Assembly: GCA_905221605.1 (NCBI GenBank)
Contig: CAJNDS010002648.1
Span: forward strand, 62,001 to 126,000
DNA length: 64,000 nucleotides
Source: Symbiodinium natans
Taxonomy: Eukaryota > Sar > Dinophyceae > Suessiales > Symbiodiniaceae
Direction: 5' to 3'
This document shows positions 21,601 through 32,700 of this stretch, in pieces. The position numbers and the translations under genes are program-made. Within the stretch, counting starts at the first letter, position 1, and every line of letters starts with the position of its first letter. The notes below the pieces were generated by a model. It had not been told where the DNA came from. It was given only the letters and a program-made list of their open reading frames with translations, and did no database searches.

Positions 21601-24094
21601 AAGCATCGATTTTGCATCCCCGACTACAGCTTATAAGGGACATTAGACGTCTCTGGCTTGAGCTGTCTGAGTCTTGTCCATGTGGGGGATACCCCCCCCC
21701 CCCCCTCCCAGGCTCTTAGGGAAGTTTCATGGGCCAATAAACGGGCCCCTTATCTCCTTTAAACGGGTTCTGATTTCTGATGTCTGGGTCCTTATAATTT
21801 GTACAGGGTACATAAGGTGCAGATAAGGGGTACCCCTTTCAAGGGAGCATACTAAGGGCTCATGTCACTACCTGAATGAGAACACTTTACACTTTTTGGC
21901 ATAGTATAATCCTACATAATTCCTATAGAACTGAAAGTGTACACTTTTTGGGGCAGATGAACTCAGCAAGTAAGCCTTAGACCCCCAGGCGCAGATCGAG
22001 AAGATGAAGAACTACTGCCCTCTCTCGCAGAAGGCCCGGGTTTCATTCTACCTATATGTCTCGCAAGGGTTGAAGATCCACAGATTTTCCTAACCACGCA
22101 CACTCACTCATGCTGGCGACTATAGGAGATAGAAGCTTTAGGTTTTGAAATTCGGGGAAGTTCTCTAAACTCGGATCCGTTGTTTTTTTTTTGTGTTTGT
22201 GTTTTTTTTGGAGGGGGCGGGGGGGGGGGGGGGTTTGAGTTGTGCTATCAGGGCCCCTTATTCTTCTGGGACACCGCAAGGGACTCTGCTTTAGAGAACT
22301 TCCCCATGTCGTTGAGGGTCGCGTACTGCACGGTTGCAGTCACAATCCCAGCGACTCTCGGCTGCGTGCAGGGAAGCCTCGTCAACGGAAAGGAGCAGTT
22401 CTGCTGCTTCGAGGAGAAGGATGCCACCAGGTGGCAAAACCCTGAGGACCCAAATGCACCCTAACGTAGGGGTCATACATCCTACAGTTCTTTCCCATTT
22501 TAAGGTATATGGACTATAAACCCTTGTAGGGTTCATTTGGTCCCGAGGAAGTCCCTCCTCACTCTGGGATTTGTGGACTGAGGGCCCTGGAGGTGCCTCC
22601 TTACTAAACATCCCTGTGAGCGAGGCAGCGTCAGTGAAGTGGGGCCCCGAAGCCTTGCGACCCTAAACCCTACATCCTAAACCTTCAATTTGTATGTGTA
22701 TTTGTATATGCATGTGTGTATGTACATACGGTCATAACAGGGATAATGTTGGCATGAAGTTTGGCTCCCAGATCTTCCAAAAACCCCTAATTCAGGAATA
22801 TACTCTGTTTAATAATAAGGATCCTTAGTAGGGTACATTCCTGAACTACGGGGTTTTGGGAAGATTCCCCCTTTTCAGAATAAGGATCCTCAGGAAAAAT
22901 CCCGAAGCTAAGGTCAAGTGTGATGTGCCCTGGGCGGCCATTGGGGAGGGCGTCTCCCACCAGGTCCTCAAAAGGCCAGGCACGGACATTTTGGTTTAGG
23001 AATTGGGGCTTAGGGTTAGGGTTTACGTAGGGTGTAATTGGTTTAGGGTTACGGTTAGGGGTTTAATGAGGGTTTGGGTTTAGGGTTTAGGGTTTAGGGT
23101 TTAGGGTTTAGGGTTGAGGGTTTAGGGTTTAGGGTTTAGGGTTTAGGGTTTAGGGTTTAGGGTTTAGGGTTTAGGGGCAGGATCAGGAAATGGTTTGATT
23201 TCATCGGGTTGAGTAGGTTTGCTCGGTTTTGGGGATCTTGGGGATCTATTCCGTCTTGTCGAGTCTAGTTTGCTGGTTTAAGGTTGCGGATTTTGGCAGT
23301 TCAGGTGTTTAGGACGTCAGACCCTTGGCAGGTTTAGGAATGACAGGCGATGAAGGTTGCGTGTCCGAGGAGGGGTGGAGGCGGGAGGATTGCTCAGTTG
23401 CAATGACATGTCTAAGCCTTCTCAGGTCACTTCACGTAGGTACTTAGGCCGAGAGCTTCTCACTCTCTCTTCTCTCCCTCCTCTCCCTGACACTCCCCCA
23501 ATCGACAGGATGAATGCCGGCCAAGATCGAATCACTTCGCATTGCTTTGCTGGAGACGATTCCTTCGTTCCCCACGACATGGAAGGGGTGCTGCTGATCC
23601 TTGGCAGCAAATTCCCCAGGACCCAGATCCGGACACCCGACTGCTTCGTGCAGGCCTCCGCGCCTGCGCGCACCTGTAGGGCCTACCAGGATGGGCTATT
23701 GGGCCCTATAGTCCCCATAATCAACCCTAGAAAGTGCCTTTCTAAGGGGTTATAGGGCACAATAGCCCCTGGTAGGGCCGTACTGTATTGTATCATCAAG
23801 CCCCCACATTCGATTGCCAATGCTGGTCAACGGAGCTGTTGGTTCAAGCTACCGCTTCCCTGGCGACCAAAATGCACCCTAAACTTGTTGTCACAAGTGT
23901 CCATAGTCCTGCATGCCATATAGTTTAACTTTTCTACAGATTGAAGTCGCGTTTTTGTCATAGTTATATGAAGCGCCCTAAACCCAAAGCCTAAACCCTA
24001 AACCCTAGACCCTAAGCCAAGTTTCCTTCCCAGGCACGCGCCCCTCCTCGAGGATGCCAAGCGCAGGTTCGGCCGGCAGGGCGCCGGGCACTGA
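18694..24094 (+). CDS. Glycosyltransferase with DXD motif (capsular-polysaccharide-synthesis/GT32-like), multi-exon
   Basis: These enzymes move a sugar from a nucleotide donor, with the DXD motif binding the metal-nucleotide. Exons: 18914-18992 (FLNERNLRDWIPDLPEERIH), 19162-19218 (EYFKLPYQACKSDVALHSK), 19377-19454 (VRYAVIYHHGGIYMDTDF; DTD at 19419-19427), 19580-about 19673 (DLDPVIDVLNLDLVSYSGSN), about 20230-20297 (SSNFLGGRKGSRFHKEP), 21989-22039 (AQIEKMKNYCPLSQKAR), 22372-22430 (GSLVNGKEQFCCFEEKDATR), 22913-about 22985 (CDVPWAAIGEGVSHQVLKR), 23509-23674 (CFAGDDSFVPHDMEGV), 24033-24094 (HAPLLEDAKRRFGRQ, stop TGA 24092-24094). The SDV...RYA-IY-GG-YMDTD layout is typical of the family. Joining the first two listed exons in frame needs a GC donor at 18993. 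Exon 18694-about 18770 and one near 23815-23880 are less certain. The 5' end is not found. Confidence 0.75.
19893..19929. repeat. (CCAAAG)n hexamer repeat
   Basis: Six tandem CCAAAG units within an intron of the glycosyltransferase gene, close to short telomere-type runs. Confidence 0.85.
20298..20400. repeat. TTTAGGG array grading into TCTTGGG units
   Basis: About 11 TTTAGGG units begin at the donor edge of the exon ending at 20297 and change into five (TCTTGGG) units. The array separates two copies of an exon edge (20255-20288 and 20461-20494). Confidence 0.9.
20753..20838. mobile_element. Short hairpin element, GGGATG family, copy 2
   Basis: Termini GGGATGCTCCCCCT and TATAAGGGGGAACATCCC are inverted complements. 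The inner arms are more diverged than in the copy at 1036-1123. It lies inside a glycosyltransferase intron. Confidence 0.6.
21316..21410. repeat. Foldback sequence in an intron
   Basis: CTAAGAGTCCATGTACCT (21316-21333) is matched by its near-perfect reverse complement at 21393-21410. The loop is 59 bases. Confidence 0.7.
22154..22305. mobile_element. Small TIR element, AGTTCTCTAAA family, 152 bp
   Basis: GGGGAAGTTCTCTAAA (22154-22169) and its exact reverse complement (22290-22305) bound a 120-base interior with a poly-T/poly-G stretch. A related terminus occurs at 31072 and a related element at 59201-59334. It lies just upstream of the exon 22372-22430. Confidence 0.65.
22771..22865. repeat. 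Foldback sequence in an intron
   Basis: A 30-base left arm (GATCTTCC...TTCAGGAATA) and a right arm (22836-22865) are near-perfect inverted complements around about 35 bases. Confidence 0.7.
23076..23174. repeat. TTTAGGG array following a glycosyltransferase exon
   Basis: About 13 TTTAGGG units after the exon ending near 22985. Confidence 0.9.
23679..23779. repeat. Foldback sequence beginning at an intron 5' end
   Basis: Arms of about 33 bases (GGGCCTACCAGG...CCCTATAG, with a partner ending CCTGGTAGGGCC) pair around about 30 bases. The left arm starts five bases after the exon 23509-23674 donor, so the intron starts with a hairpin. Confidence 0.65.
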
Positions 24095-24336
24095 GCCATC
24101 GGAGGGCTTTGGGGATCCTGGGCTTTCGAGTTAGGCGTTGTAGTACCTGTAGGGTTTAGGGTTTAGGGTTTCCACCAGAGAGTTTTGGGGGATCCTGGGC
24201 TTTCTAGCTAGGCTTTGTAGGGTTTAGAGGGCTCAGAAGCTTTGGAGGGTTTAGAGGTTTGGGACCCTAAAAACCCTATAGTGGGCCTTAGGAGGTATAT
24301 TGGGGGGGCTTCAATCTGGATTACCTTTAAATCAAT

Positions 24337-24990
24337 ATGCCGGGGCCAGGAAGGGTTGAATGGTCGCTGCTTGCGGCTTTCTCCCATTTCGCGTCTCTTG
24401 CTCCGAGCTTGCCGTCAGAGGCATCTGCCCACACAGAAGAGACTTCCGGTGCTGTCCCTCCCCCGAAACCCAACCCCACATCCTGGAAGATCCTAAGCCC
24501 GAAGCCCCAAATCTTGGAAGATCAGAAGCGACCAGGCAATGAATGTGAGTAAGCAACGTTCGAAGTCTGAGCCCACATGGCCGTGCAGCCGGATGGCAGC
24601 TGCAGCGACAGCAGCTGCGGATGCAGCCCCATCCGGCCCCATCCGTCAAGTCTGCTGTGGAGTCTGCCTCCCATCCCGCCTCTCTTCAGAAGGCCGACGG
24701 GACGCGACCTCCACTAAAAGGGGTTGTTCTACATGAGCATCCCCTCCTTACCTATCAAGACTTCAACAGACCTGATTGTTTTTACTGAGTAGTAAGGCCT
24801 TGAGGTACTTGTGGCTTGCACTCGGAGACATCCCTAAAGCCCAAGGCACTAGAGCTTAGGGCAGCAAGCCACCAACCATCCTTGAAGATAAACTTGGGTC
24901 TGTCTTCTGTAGGGTGGAGTTTCTTTCTTTGTGGGCCATTTTGTCAGCATTGTCCCGTGGTACAGCCGCTCGGTCATCTCTAAACTCAAA
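24337..24990 (+). pseudogene. Decayed copy of the 5' exons of the downstream MFS transporter
   Basis: Bases 24555-24715 match 29741-29885: both have TTCGAAGTCTGAGCCCA, then ATGGCCG and a coding stretch for QPDGSCSDSSCG. After that this copy shifts frame (CSPIRPHPSS instead of SAPSTKSAVE). Bases 24928-24986 match the transporter exon at 30232-30290 but read GHFVSIVPWYSRSVIS then stop, instead of GQFVSIGLWYSGSAMSEL. A shared stretch GCTCCGAGCTTGCCGTC also occurs at 24396 and 29524. This is a partial upstream duplication of the transporter gene, now broken. Confidence 0.6.
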
Positions 24991-25591
24991 GCCAATATTC
25001 CTTAATCACACCTACCATAAAGCCATTTCACGGTGGGGGGGGGGGGGGCGGGGTCGAGGACCTGAGGATCCATACCTCAGCTTAAGCTGTAGTGGTGCAA
25101 GCGCAACAACATTCGAGCGGTCTCGCCAGCTCGTCGCAGCCTTAAGAAACGACATGGGCAGGCTGAGGAGTCTTAGGCGTTGGAGGTCGGAGCAGCAAAC
25201 CAGAGTGTTGAGGGGTCAGAGGCCCCTCTGAGGTTGAATGAGACACCAACCCCCCGAAGCACAGGATTCCGTCCTCAACAGCTCGCATTCGTTGGCTTGG
25301 CCCCGCGAGTCAGCTCCCAAGAGTGGCCCTTGCGTCTTTGCTGCTAGACGAAGCACGCTCTCGGTCATGCTTTTAGCCCTCCAATCCCTGACTCACAGTG
25401 CGTATCATGAGTCGGAGTAGTATCCGCAGCCGGGAATTTGCACAGACTGCTAGCATGAGCTTTCCCAGCGAGGCTTGAAGCGAATTTGGACTGTTCGGAG
25501 AGCTCTCTGCCGCAACCACAGACGGCTCTCAGGATAGCCACGGCTTAACTCGCAAAAGTGAGGAATTGAAGCCGCGCCCGCGAATTCAATC
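24991..25591 (+). other. Region upstream of the LRAT gene, possible exon at 25080-25231
   Basis: No telomere-type repeats. An open stretch near 25092-25228 reads FERSRQLVAALRNDMGRLRS and could be an exon of this or another gene. The rest (25232-25591) is probably 5' untranslated or promoter DNA. No conserved promoter motif was recognised. Confidence 0.3.
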
Positions 25592-27460
25592 ATGGATATG
25601 GTGGAAGTGGATGCTGGATGGGGCGACTACCACAAGAAGTTCAAGTACGTGCAGCCTCGCCCAGGCACGCACCTCAAAGCTTATGCGCGGCTGGGCGCTG
25701 AGCATCATGCCCTCTACTGTGGTCTAGAAGAGGTCATCCACTACATGCCTCTGCCTGGAGAGTCATTCTGGAGGTGTGTTGTGCAGACCTGTTCTTTTCA
25801 GAAGTTTTGCCAGGAGTTTCCTCAGTTGCACGTTGTGTGGTACCCTGATACCGAGCAGATGGGGAATCGAGTTGCAGACACAGCACGACAATTGCTTGGT
25901 GAAGCAAGTTACTGCTTCTTTACAAACAACTGCGAGCATTTCGTCCAGCAGTGCATCCAAGATCCCAATAGCCTTACGACTACCCAGTGGCAAGATTTTC
26001 GGCAGACTGCCTTTGTGTCTGCCATGGGAACCACAGGAACGGCGGCTGCTGCCCATCTTGTTGGAACACCTGCTGCTACCGGTACTGTTGGGGCAGCTGT
26101 CGGTGGAAACGCCAGCATTCCTGCAGCAGCTGCTGCTGCTACTGGTGCCTGTGCAGCTGTCGGTGGAACCGCCAGCGTCGCTGCAGCACCTGCTGCTAAT
26201 GCGGCTGTAGCTGGAACCGCCAGCATCACTGCAGCAGCTGCGGCTACCGGTGCCTCGGGTGCGGCTGTCGGTGGAGTGGCCAGCATCACTGCAGCAGCTG
26301 CTGCTACCGGTGCCTCCGGTGCGGCGTTCGGTGGAGCCGCCAGCATCACTGCAGCAGCAGCTGCTGCTACTGGTGCCTGTGCAGCCAGCGCAGCACCTGC
26401 TGCTAATGCGGCTGTAGCTGGAACCGCCAGCATCACTGCAGCAGCTGCGGCTACCGGTGCCTCGGGTGCGGCTGTTGGTGGAGTGGCCAGCATCACTGCA
26501 GGAGCTGCTGCTACCGGTGCCTCCGGTGCGGCGTTCGGTGGAGCCGCCAGCATCACTGCAGCAGCAGCTGCTGCTACTGGTGCTTGTGCAGCTGTCGGTG
26601 GAACCGCCAGCATCGCTGCAGCACCTGCTGCTAATGCGGCTGTAGCTGGAACCGCCAGCATCACTGCAGCAGCTGCTGCTACCGGTGCCTCGGGTGCGGC
26701 TGTCGGTGGAGTGGCCAGCATCACTGCAGCAGCTGCTGCTACCGGTGCCTCGGGTGCGGCGTTCGGTGGAGCCGCCAGCATCACTGCAGCAGCTGCTGCT
26801 ACTGGTGCCTCGGGTGCGGCGTTCGGTGGAGCCGCCAGCATCGCTGCAGCACCTGCTGCTAATGCGGCTGTAGCTGGAACCGCCAGCATCACTGCAGCAG
26901 CTGCGGCTACCGGTGCCTCGGGTGCGGCTGTCGGTGGAGTGGCCAGCATCACTGCAGCAGCTGCTGCTACCGGTGCCTCGGGTGCGGCGTTCGGTGGAGC
27001 CGGTAGCATCACTGCAGCAGCAGCTGCTGCTGCTGCTACTGGTGCTGCCGCTACCGGTGCCTTGGGTATCATGGCACGCCAACATGGCAACAAACGGGTT
27101 TCGACTTGACTCCCGATCCTTGTCGTCACCAGATGCCTCGGCGCCATCTCTGTGAAACTGAACGCAGGCTGGCTGACTGACACTGTTGCAGACATTCGAA
27201 AATGGGCATTCAACCTTGGCTCTTCAAGAGAAGCACTTTCCTTGATGACAGACATGATGCAAGAATTCAATCCACCCACCACCGACGAACTGTTCACCAT
27301 GACCGTGTCTTCCAACAACACGGTGAGGATTCTCAAGGGCCTTGTCCGAGGGCAGGTAATTATCGTACAAGAAAATTGTTTCCAAGAAGTTGTCCAGAAC
27401 GCGCCGGGCCTCTGCTCTGTTCGGGAAATCCCGTTCGAGCAAGGCCCACCTCTTGACTAG
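25592..27460 (+). CDS. LRAT-domain protein with alanine-rich repeat tail, two exons
   Basis: LRAT-family proteins are papain-fold (NlpC/P60-like) thiol acyltransferases or phospholipases. The N-terminal about 150 residues show the family layout: His in AEHHALYCGLEEVIHY (about residues 35-50), an FxxF segment, VADTARQLLGEASYCFFTNN, and the catalytic NCEHFVQQC. About 320 residues of low-complexity Ala/Gly/Thr repeat follow. Exon 1 (25592-27065) ends at GG|GTATCA. Splicing to 27192 keeps the frame and adds an ordered C-terminus (DIRKWAFNLGSSREALSLMT to EIPFEQGPPLD), with TAG at 27458-27460. The total is 580 residues. Without splicing the frame would end at 27109. The gene is intron-poor compared with its neighbours. 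Substrate unknown. Confidence 0.7.
26030..27085 (+). repeat. In-frame coding repeat, Ala-rich, about 19-76 residue units
   Basis: Units of about 57 bases (ASITAAAAATGASGAAVGG type) are arranged in higher-order blocks. The block opening AVAGTASIT recurs near 26200, 26405, 26636 and 26863, a spacing of about 205-230 bases. Units carry synonymous as well as amino-acid changes. Long antisense frames here are shadows of the GC-rich repeat. Confidence 0.9.
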
Positions 27461-27542
27461 ACTAGGCCTCGACTCAGAACTCGACGCGATTTTTTGTTGA
27501 AGGCGACATTCGAAAGTCAAGCAGTGTGCAGCAGAACTTACC

Positions 27543-29420
27543 TCAGACTACTGCAATATCTTTCCAGGCAGTCTCCTGATGAGCAAAGAAATGAGCAGCC
27601 TCCACAAAGAGTGTGGGCCTCAGATCAGTTGACCATCCCTCCCAGTCATGAGGAGACAAAGTGACAGAATGAAAGGCTGATGCATGTCCTGCATGGCACG
27701 ATACTTTACTCGGTACTAGGCTACACAACACGTGTTCTAGCAGACAGCGACTTCTAATTGTTGCCTCAACAAATCGGATCCTGTTAAGATGCGGGGACAT
27801 GCGGGGACCTTTGCCGGCACGTCGAGGCAGAAGACACAATTGACGCACAGGAGGCGATGGCTGAGGGAGGGATGGGTGAGAGTTGTGAGGGTTGCAGTCT
27901 ACCGCAGGTTCTGTTGGGCCGTTGGATGCGAGCTTCGTGTGGTTGTGTGTGTGTGTGTGTGTGTGTTTGGAAGAACTTACTTTCAGTGTAGGGTCATAGT
28001 CTAGTATAATCGAATGTGGTGGTTTAAAGTATTCTATCGAACCGAATATGTTGCGAGATTCCAGCGCGCAGTGTTCCATACGGCCTACTACAGCAGATCT
28101 GCTCGGAAGTGCTGCGCGCAGGCCGCGAGACCACCTGATGGGCCCGGTGAAGGGCCTGGAAGGCATCCACATAGCTGATGCTTGTTTTCCAATGGGCTTA
28201 CAAGGGACTGTCTTACTGTAAGGCCCTTAATTAAAGGCTCGCTCTGTTTTGCAGCATCTCTTTCAGAGCAACTTGACTCGTGCAGTCTCGATTCTGGACT
28301 CCTGGGACATTCGAAGCATGTATGGACCGTGTCAGTGTATGAGCGATTTGTGCCTTCATGCGGCTTCCAGGTTGCAGGTTCCGGTTGCCTTGCTGCAAAC
28401 AATCCAAGGGCACGGCTGGCCACATAGACTCGGAGAGGGCGGAGGCCTACAGTAGAAGAAGGACCCTGATTCGGGAGATGGTGGGCTTTGAGCACATCGA
28501 CCGGCACGTGACGCAGGTGATAGTGCGTTGGATGAGAATCATTGTGCAGAAGCAGATTCCAGGACTCAGAGACACTGCGCGAGGCAGTCATGAGATGTTA
28601 TCTGTACGTGAAGAGATGTTCAGGACCTTGCATCCCGCCAAATATACCCAATCATGCCCGTATCGACTGCGGACTTTTTGAGAACATGCGAAACTGGCAG
28701 CACCCAAAGCTTGCCACATAATCTATGGTACTTGACTCTCATCGAAAGCCGAAGCAGCCGCTTGTTTTGTGAGCTTGCTTGAGGAGAAGTAAGAAGCGAT
28801 CTCCTTAAGAACTATGTTTTGGATTTGTTCTGAATGGGCCACAGGCAGACCTGAACATGATATCCCTGGGCTTTGACCTTGGGATGTTAAGGCCTTTTGT
28901 GCCGCATCATCAGCATCATGGCCTGGGATGAGCATCATCGGTTGTCGCCCAGTTTTGAGGCGAAATAAAGACTCGAGCAGTCAAGTCTCAGAAGGCACTC
29001 AGCAAAAAAGAGAACAACACATAGTTTCGTGAAGTCTGGGTCTCTTCTGCCACCAGTGGGCAGCATGGGGTGCATAGGGCGCGTTTTATTGTCTGACGGA
29101 ATGAGATCTTTTGCTCCACCATGTCATCGTATTTACTCTGATCCACCTGCGTGTTCTTTATTTTCTCCGCCGGCTCTGCGAGCAGCTGCCCCGCTGCTTC
29201 CCTTGTTGTTTGTTCTTTCATTTCTACGACCTCACGTCGAGAAACTTGTTTTTCTCCACTGTTTGTGTTGCGTTCTTGCGCTTTCGAGGCTGATGTCTAT
29301 GCAGGGCGCCGTTTCGGCAGAACCGAACCGCCTTGCTTGTTTTGTGGATCATGCTGCCGTGAGCAAGCCGGAGCCGCCCGAAGTCAGTTTCAAAATTGTA
29401 GTCCTCAAACTTCACCTTTT
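27543..29420 (-). CDS. Unidentified minus-strand multi-exon gene, convergent with the LRAT gene
   Basis: I do not recognise the product. The last two exons fit well. Exon 28084-27981 contains ESRNIFGSIEYFKPPHSIIL and ends CTGAAA|GTAAGT. Joining it in phase to the acceptor TTGAG at 27765 gives exon 27764-27543 (ATIRSRCLLEHVLCSLVPSK, HDWEGWSTDLRPTLFVEAAH), with TGA at 27545-27543. Likely upstream exons on the same strand are about 28938-28726 (QIQNIVLKEIASYFSSSKLT), about 29221-29000 (AEKIKNTQVDQSKYDDMVEQ) and about 29415-29226 (KFEDYNFETDFGRLRLAHGS). The start is not fixed. Introns lack telomere-type repeats, unlike the plus-strand genes. The stop lies 83 bases from the LRAT stop. Confidence 0.5.
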
Positions 29421-29758
29421 TGTTTTTGCTCTAGCGCCTGTGCTCTCCGCAAAGGCAACCTTGAAGGGCACGGCCAAGCATATTTAAGACATACAGCTTG
29501 AATGGCTGTTTCGTGACTGTTTGCTCCGAGCTTGCCGTCGGAGGCAGACACGCCGCACTGCAAGAGGTGAGTCCAATGGCAAACAGAGGAGACAACCTGC
29601 GGCATCCCTAGACCCCATAATCCTTTAAGCCTACAATTCTTGGAGGATCCCACACCCTAATCTGCTAAACTCTCATATGTGACCCCTACAATCGGTGGAG
29701 CTCGCAAGAACCTGGGTCTGGATCATAGCTTTATAACCAACATTCGAAGTCTGAGCCC

Positions 29759-32700
29759 ATGGCCGAGCAGCCGGATGGCAGCTGCAGCGATAGCAGCTGT
29801 GGATCCGCCCCCTCTACCAAGTCTGCCGTGGAGCCGGCCTTCCACCTCACCTGTCTTCAGAAGGCTGACGGGGACAAAGACTCCACCCAAACGGGCTTGA
29901 GGGGGTTAGGGTTCTCGAATATACCAGGTCTCCTTATAGGGTTGGGCGTAGTCATCATGAGCAGAATGAAGGGGAAGTCCAACTAAGGGTCTCCTTGTTA
30001 ACTAGCCTTCATGCATTCAGAAGCCTTTGAGAAACTAGGACATTTAGATTTGTTATCACAATTTTCAGAAGCCTCGTCGGGTTCATTAGCAGAAGCGTTG
30101 AAGAATGAAAGGGTTTAGCATTAACCCTGAACTCAAGCCCAAGCCCGGCTTGGACTCAGAAAGCCACAGCATGCCGATGGCCTAAAGCCTAAACTGGTGT
30201 TCAGGTTCTCCTGGTGTTCGGCTCCTTTCTTGGCCAGTTTGTCAGCATCGGCCTGTGGTACAGCGGCTCGGCCATGTCGGAACTTCAGGCTACAAGCCCT
30301 AAAGCTCTGTCATTTACTTGGTGAGGGCATGGGTTATATATGGGTTTAGGGATGTAGGCTTAGGGTTTCGGGTTCGTTTTTTGCTTTTAGGAGGGCTTTA
30401 CAGATTTTCGGGTTTGTACGTTCCAGCGTGGCATGCATTCCTTCTGCCCGCCAAACCGTTTCTTTCATCCGCGCACTGAAAAATTCACCACGACCCCTGA
30501 AGCCTTCCCTTCAACACCGAGCCCTCGATACTGTAGACGCACTCGAAACTCTATAAACTACCCAACGTTCTGAACCCAGGCAGCAAGTGGGCTCTTGCGA
30601 AGGAACTTAAGCTAAGCTTGCTATGTCGCACTCTTGAAAGGTCCTCTTCTAGTTTTCTAAACTAGGGTCTTTTGGGTGCCCATATAGTACGGCACCGTAG
30701 AAAAGGGATCCCCCAAAATGACCCTAATTTGGCGAACCTACCCCTAAACCCTAAATCGTACACCCTAAACCCTGAACCCTAAACCTTAAACCCTGAACCC
30801 TAAACCCCAAACCCTAAACCCTAAAGGCCCTAAAACCCTGAACCCTAAACCCTAAACCCTAAACCAGGCTACGGCCAGCTCTTCGCAGCCCTGAAGACCG
30901 AAACGGGTGAGTCCGGCGCATGGCTGGCGCTGATTGGCTCCTCTCGGGCCCCTTGGGTGTTGCACTTTTGTTTAGGGTTTAGGGTTTAGGGTTTAGGGTT
31001 TAGGGTTTAGGGGTTTAGGGGTTTAGGGTTTAGGGTTTAGGGTTTAGGGCTGCATACGGGCAGTTCTCTAAATCAGGTTCCCCGTTTTGGGGGGGTCCCC
31101 TTTTTGTCAGGGTGCCGTGCTGTTCAGGGCATCCAACAGTGTGCAGGTGGGGTAGGGTTGGGTTGTGTAGAGTTGAGGTGCTCAACTAGGCGTTATGCTA
31201 GGGGCTTAGGGTTAGGGATCAATACGTTTCATGTTTCACCGGACAGGTCTGCAACAAGTTGGGTTTGAGACTCAGGATGTCGGGTTGCTGTGTTGAGAAC
31301 CAAAACAACCTTCTTCCCAAACTTTCGAGAGTTTGGGGGTTTAGGGTTAAGGGCTTAGGGTCCAGGACCTTGTGCCTCGCGTCCCCCCAGGATTTAAAGT
31401 TTAGGGTTTGGGTTCATGGTTGGATTTGCCTAAGCCCTGAATAATGTCTGCTGTTGATCGACCCTCAAACCCTAAACCCTAAATCCTAAGGGCGCTAAAG
31501 AAAGAAAAAGTTCGAAGCTTCAGAAGGGGTCCCCCAACCCAGCCCCCAAAAGTGGGTGTCCTCAACAAACAATGCTCCTTCCATTTTCGGCCCCTGATTT
31601 TTGGGGCTCCCCCTTTTAAGGGGGATTGGGGGTGAGGGGTGTGGGTGGGGGGTGGGCTCCGATGAGTCCAAGTACCCATGAATCCCAAAATACCCATAAA
31701 TCCCCAAAAAAGAGAGGGCCCCCCAAGTGCTTTCCTGTTTTGGGCACCTTTGGGTTTCCTTTGGGTTTCCTTTGGGTTTCCTTTGGCTTCCCTATGAAAA
31801 TCCAGGACTTCGTCCTCAACGCCTCATTGGCCTTCATGGGCTTCGCGCTGCACGTCCGGTGCCTCAGACCCCTTCTGTCGGGCGGTTGGCGTTTCCAGGG
31901 CTACATGGTCAATTCTCTCAAAGATGTGATCCCTTTTTGGGTACCCGAAACTATGAGCACAGTCTGGAGAAGTGACCTCAAATGGCTTTTGGCTCATAGG
32001 GTATAGTGGGTTTATGCATGATGTATAGATGATTCAGGGCTTGTGGCGCTTGTTTGGTTTCGCGTTTTAGGGGGCCTTGGCCATTCTCACCCTAAACCCT
32101 AAACCCTAAACCCGATGAGGACTTTGGGCACATCCCCATGTTGGCGCTGGGCTCTGCTGCACTGACGCTGGGGATGCTGCTGGATGCTTGCCAGAGCTCT
32201 GCAACACTTTCCTAGGGTTTAGGGTTTAGGGTTTAGGGTTTAGGGTTTAGTTTAGGGTAGAGGGTTTAGGGTTTAGGGTTGTGAGATTCCCCGTAGCTTG
32301 GGGTAGCTGTGGTGCTCATAGGGTTGGGGTATGTAGGTAAAGATTTATCACATCTTCCACAATTAGCTGTAAGGGGATCTTGTTTTGGCATCCTTGTCAA
32401 AAGGCGTAAAGACAACCTAGACACATACGAAAACACTGTGCAGGCTAGTTGGGTGAGGAGAACGGTTTCTCAGAAGACTCAAAAGTCATAGCGCGGGTGT
32501 GAGACCTTGCAGATCGTTGTTCGTTGCAAGAAACGGCTTCGTCAGCCGTAGCCTTGATGTCGCCTTGTTGCCGGGTTAGAGCGTCATGTAAAAGCATCTT
32601 ACTACCTCTGGGAGGTTCCCAGACTCACGGAGTCAAACCAACCACTGCGGCGATTTCATGCAAGAGGCTATATGGGTTCAATCTCTTAAGCCACACGGCT

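Noticed and set aside
25763-27336. Long minus-strand frames (440 and 475 residues) opposite the LRAT gene
   Set aside because: They exist because the Ala-rich GC-rich repeat is open in several frames; composition is Ser/Cys- or Ala/Pro-rich low complexity.
28088-28591. Minus-strand 167-residue frame, and plus-strand frames at 28.18-28.68 kb
   Set aside because: Competing frames with no decisive composition or splice evidence; left out as separate genes.
29029-29487. Plus-strand 152-residue frame
   Set aside because: Leu/Pro/Ser-rich composition looks like the complement of the more protein-like minus-strand exons at 29.0-29.4 kb.
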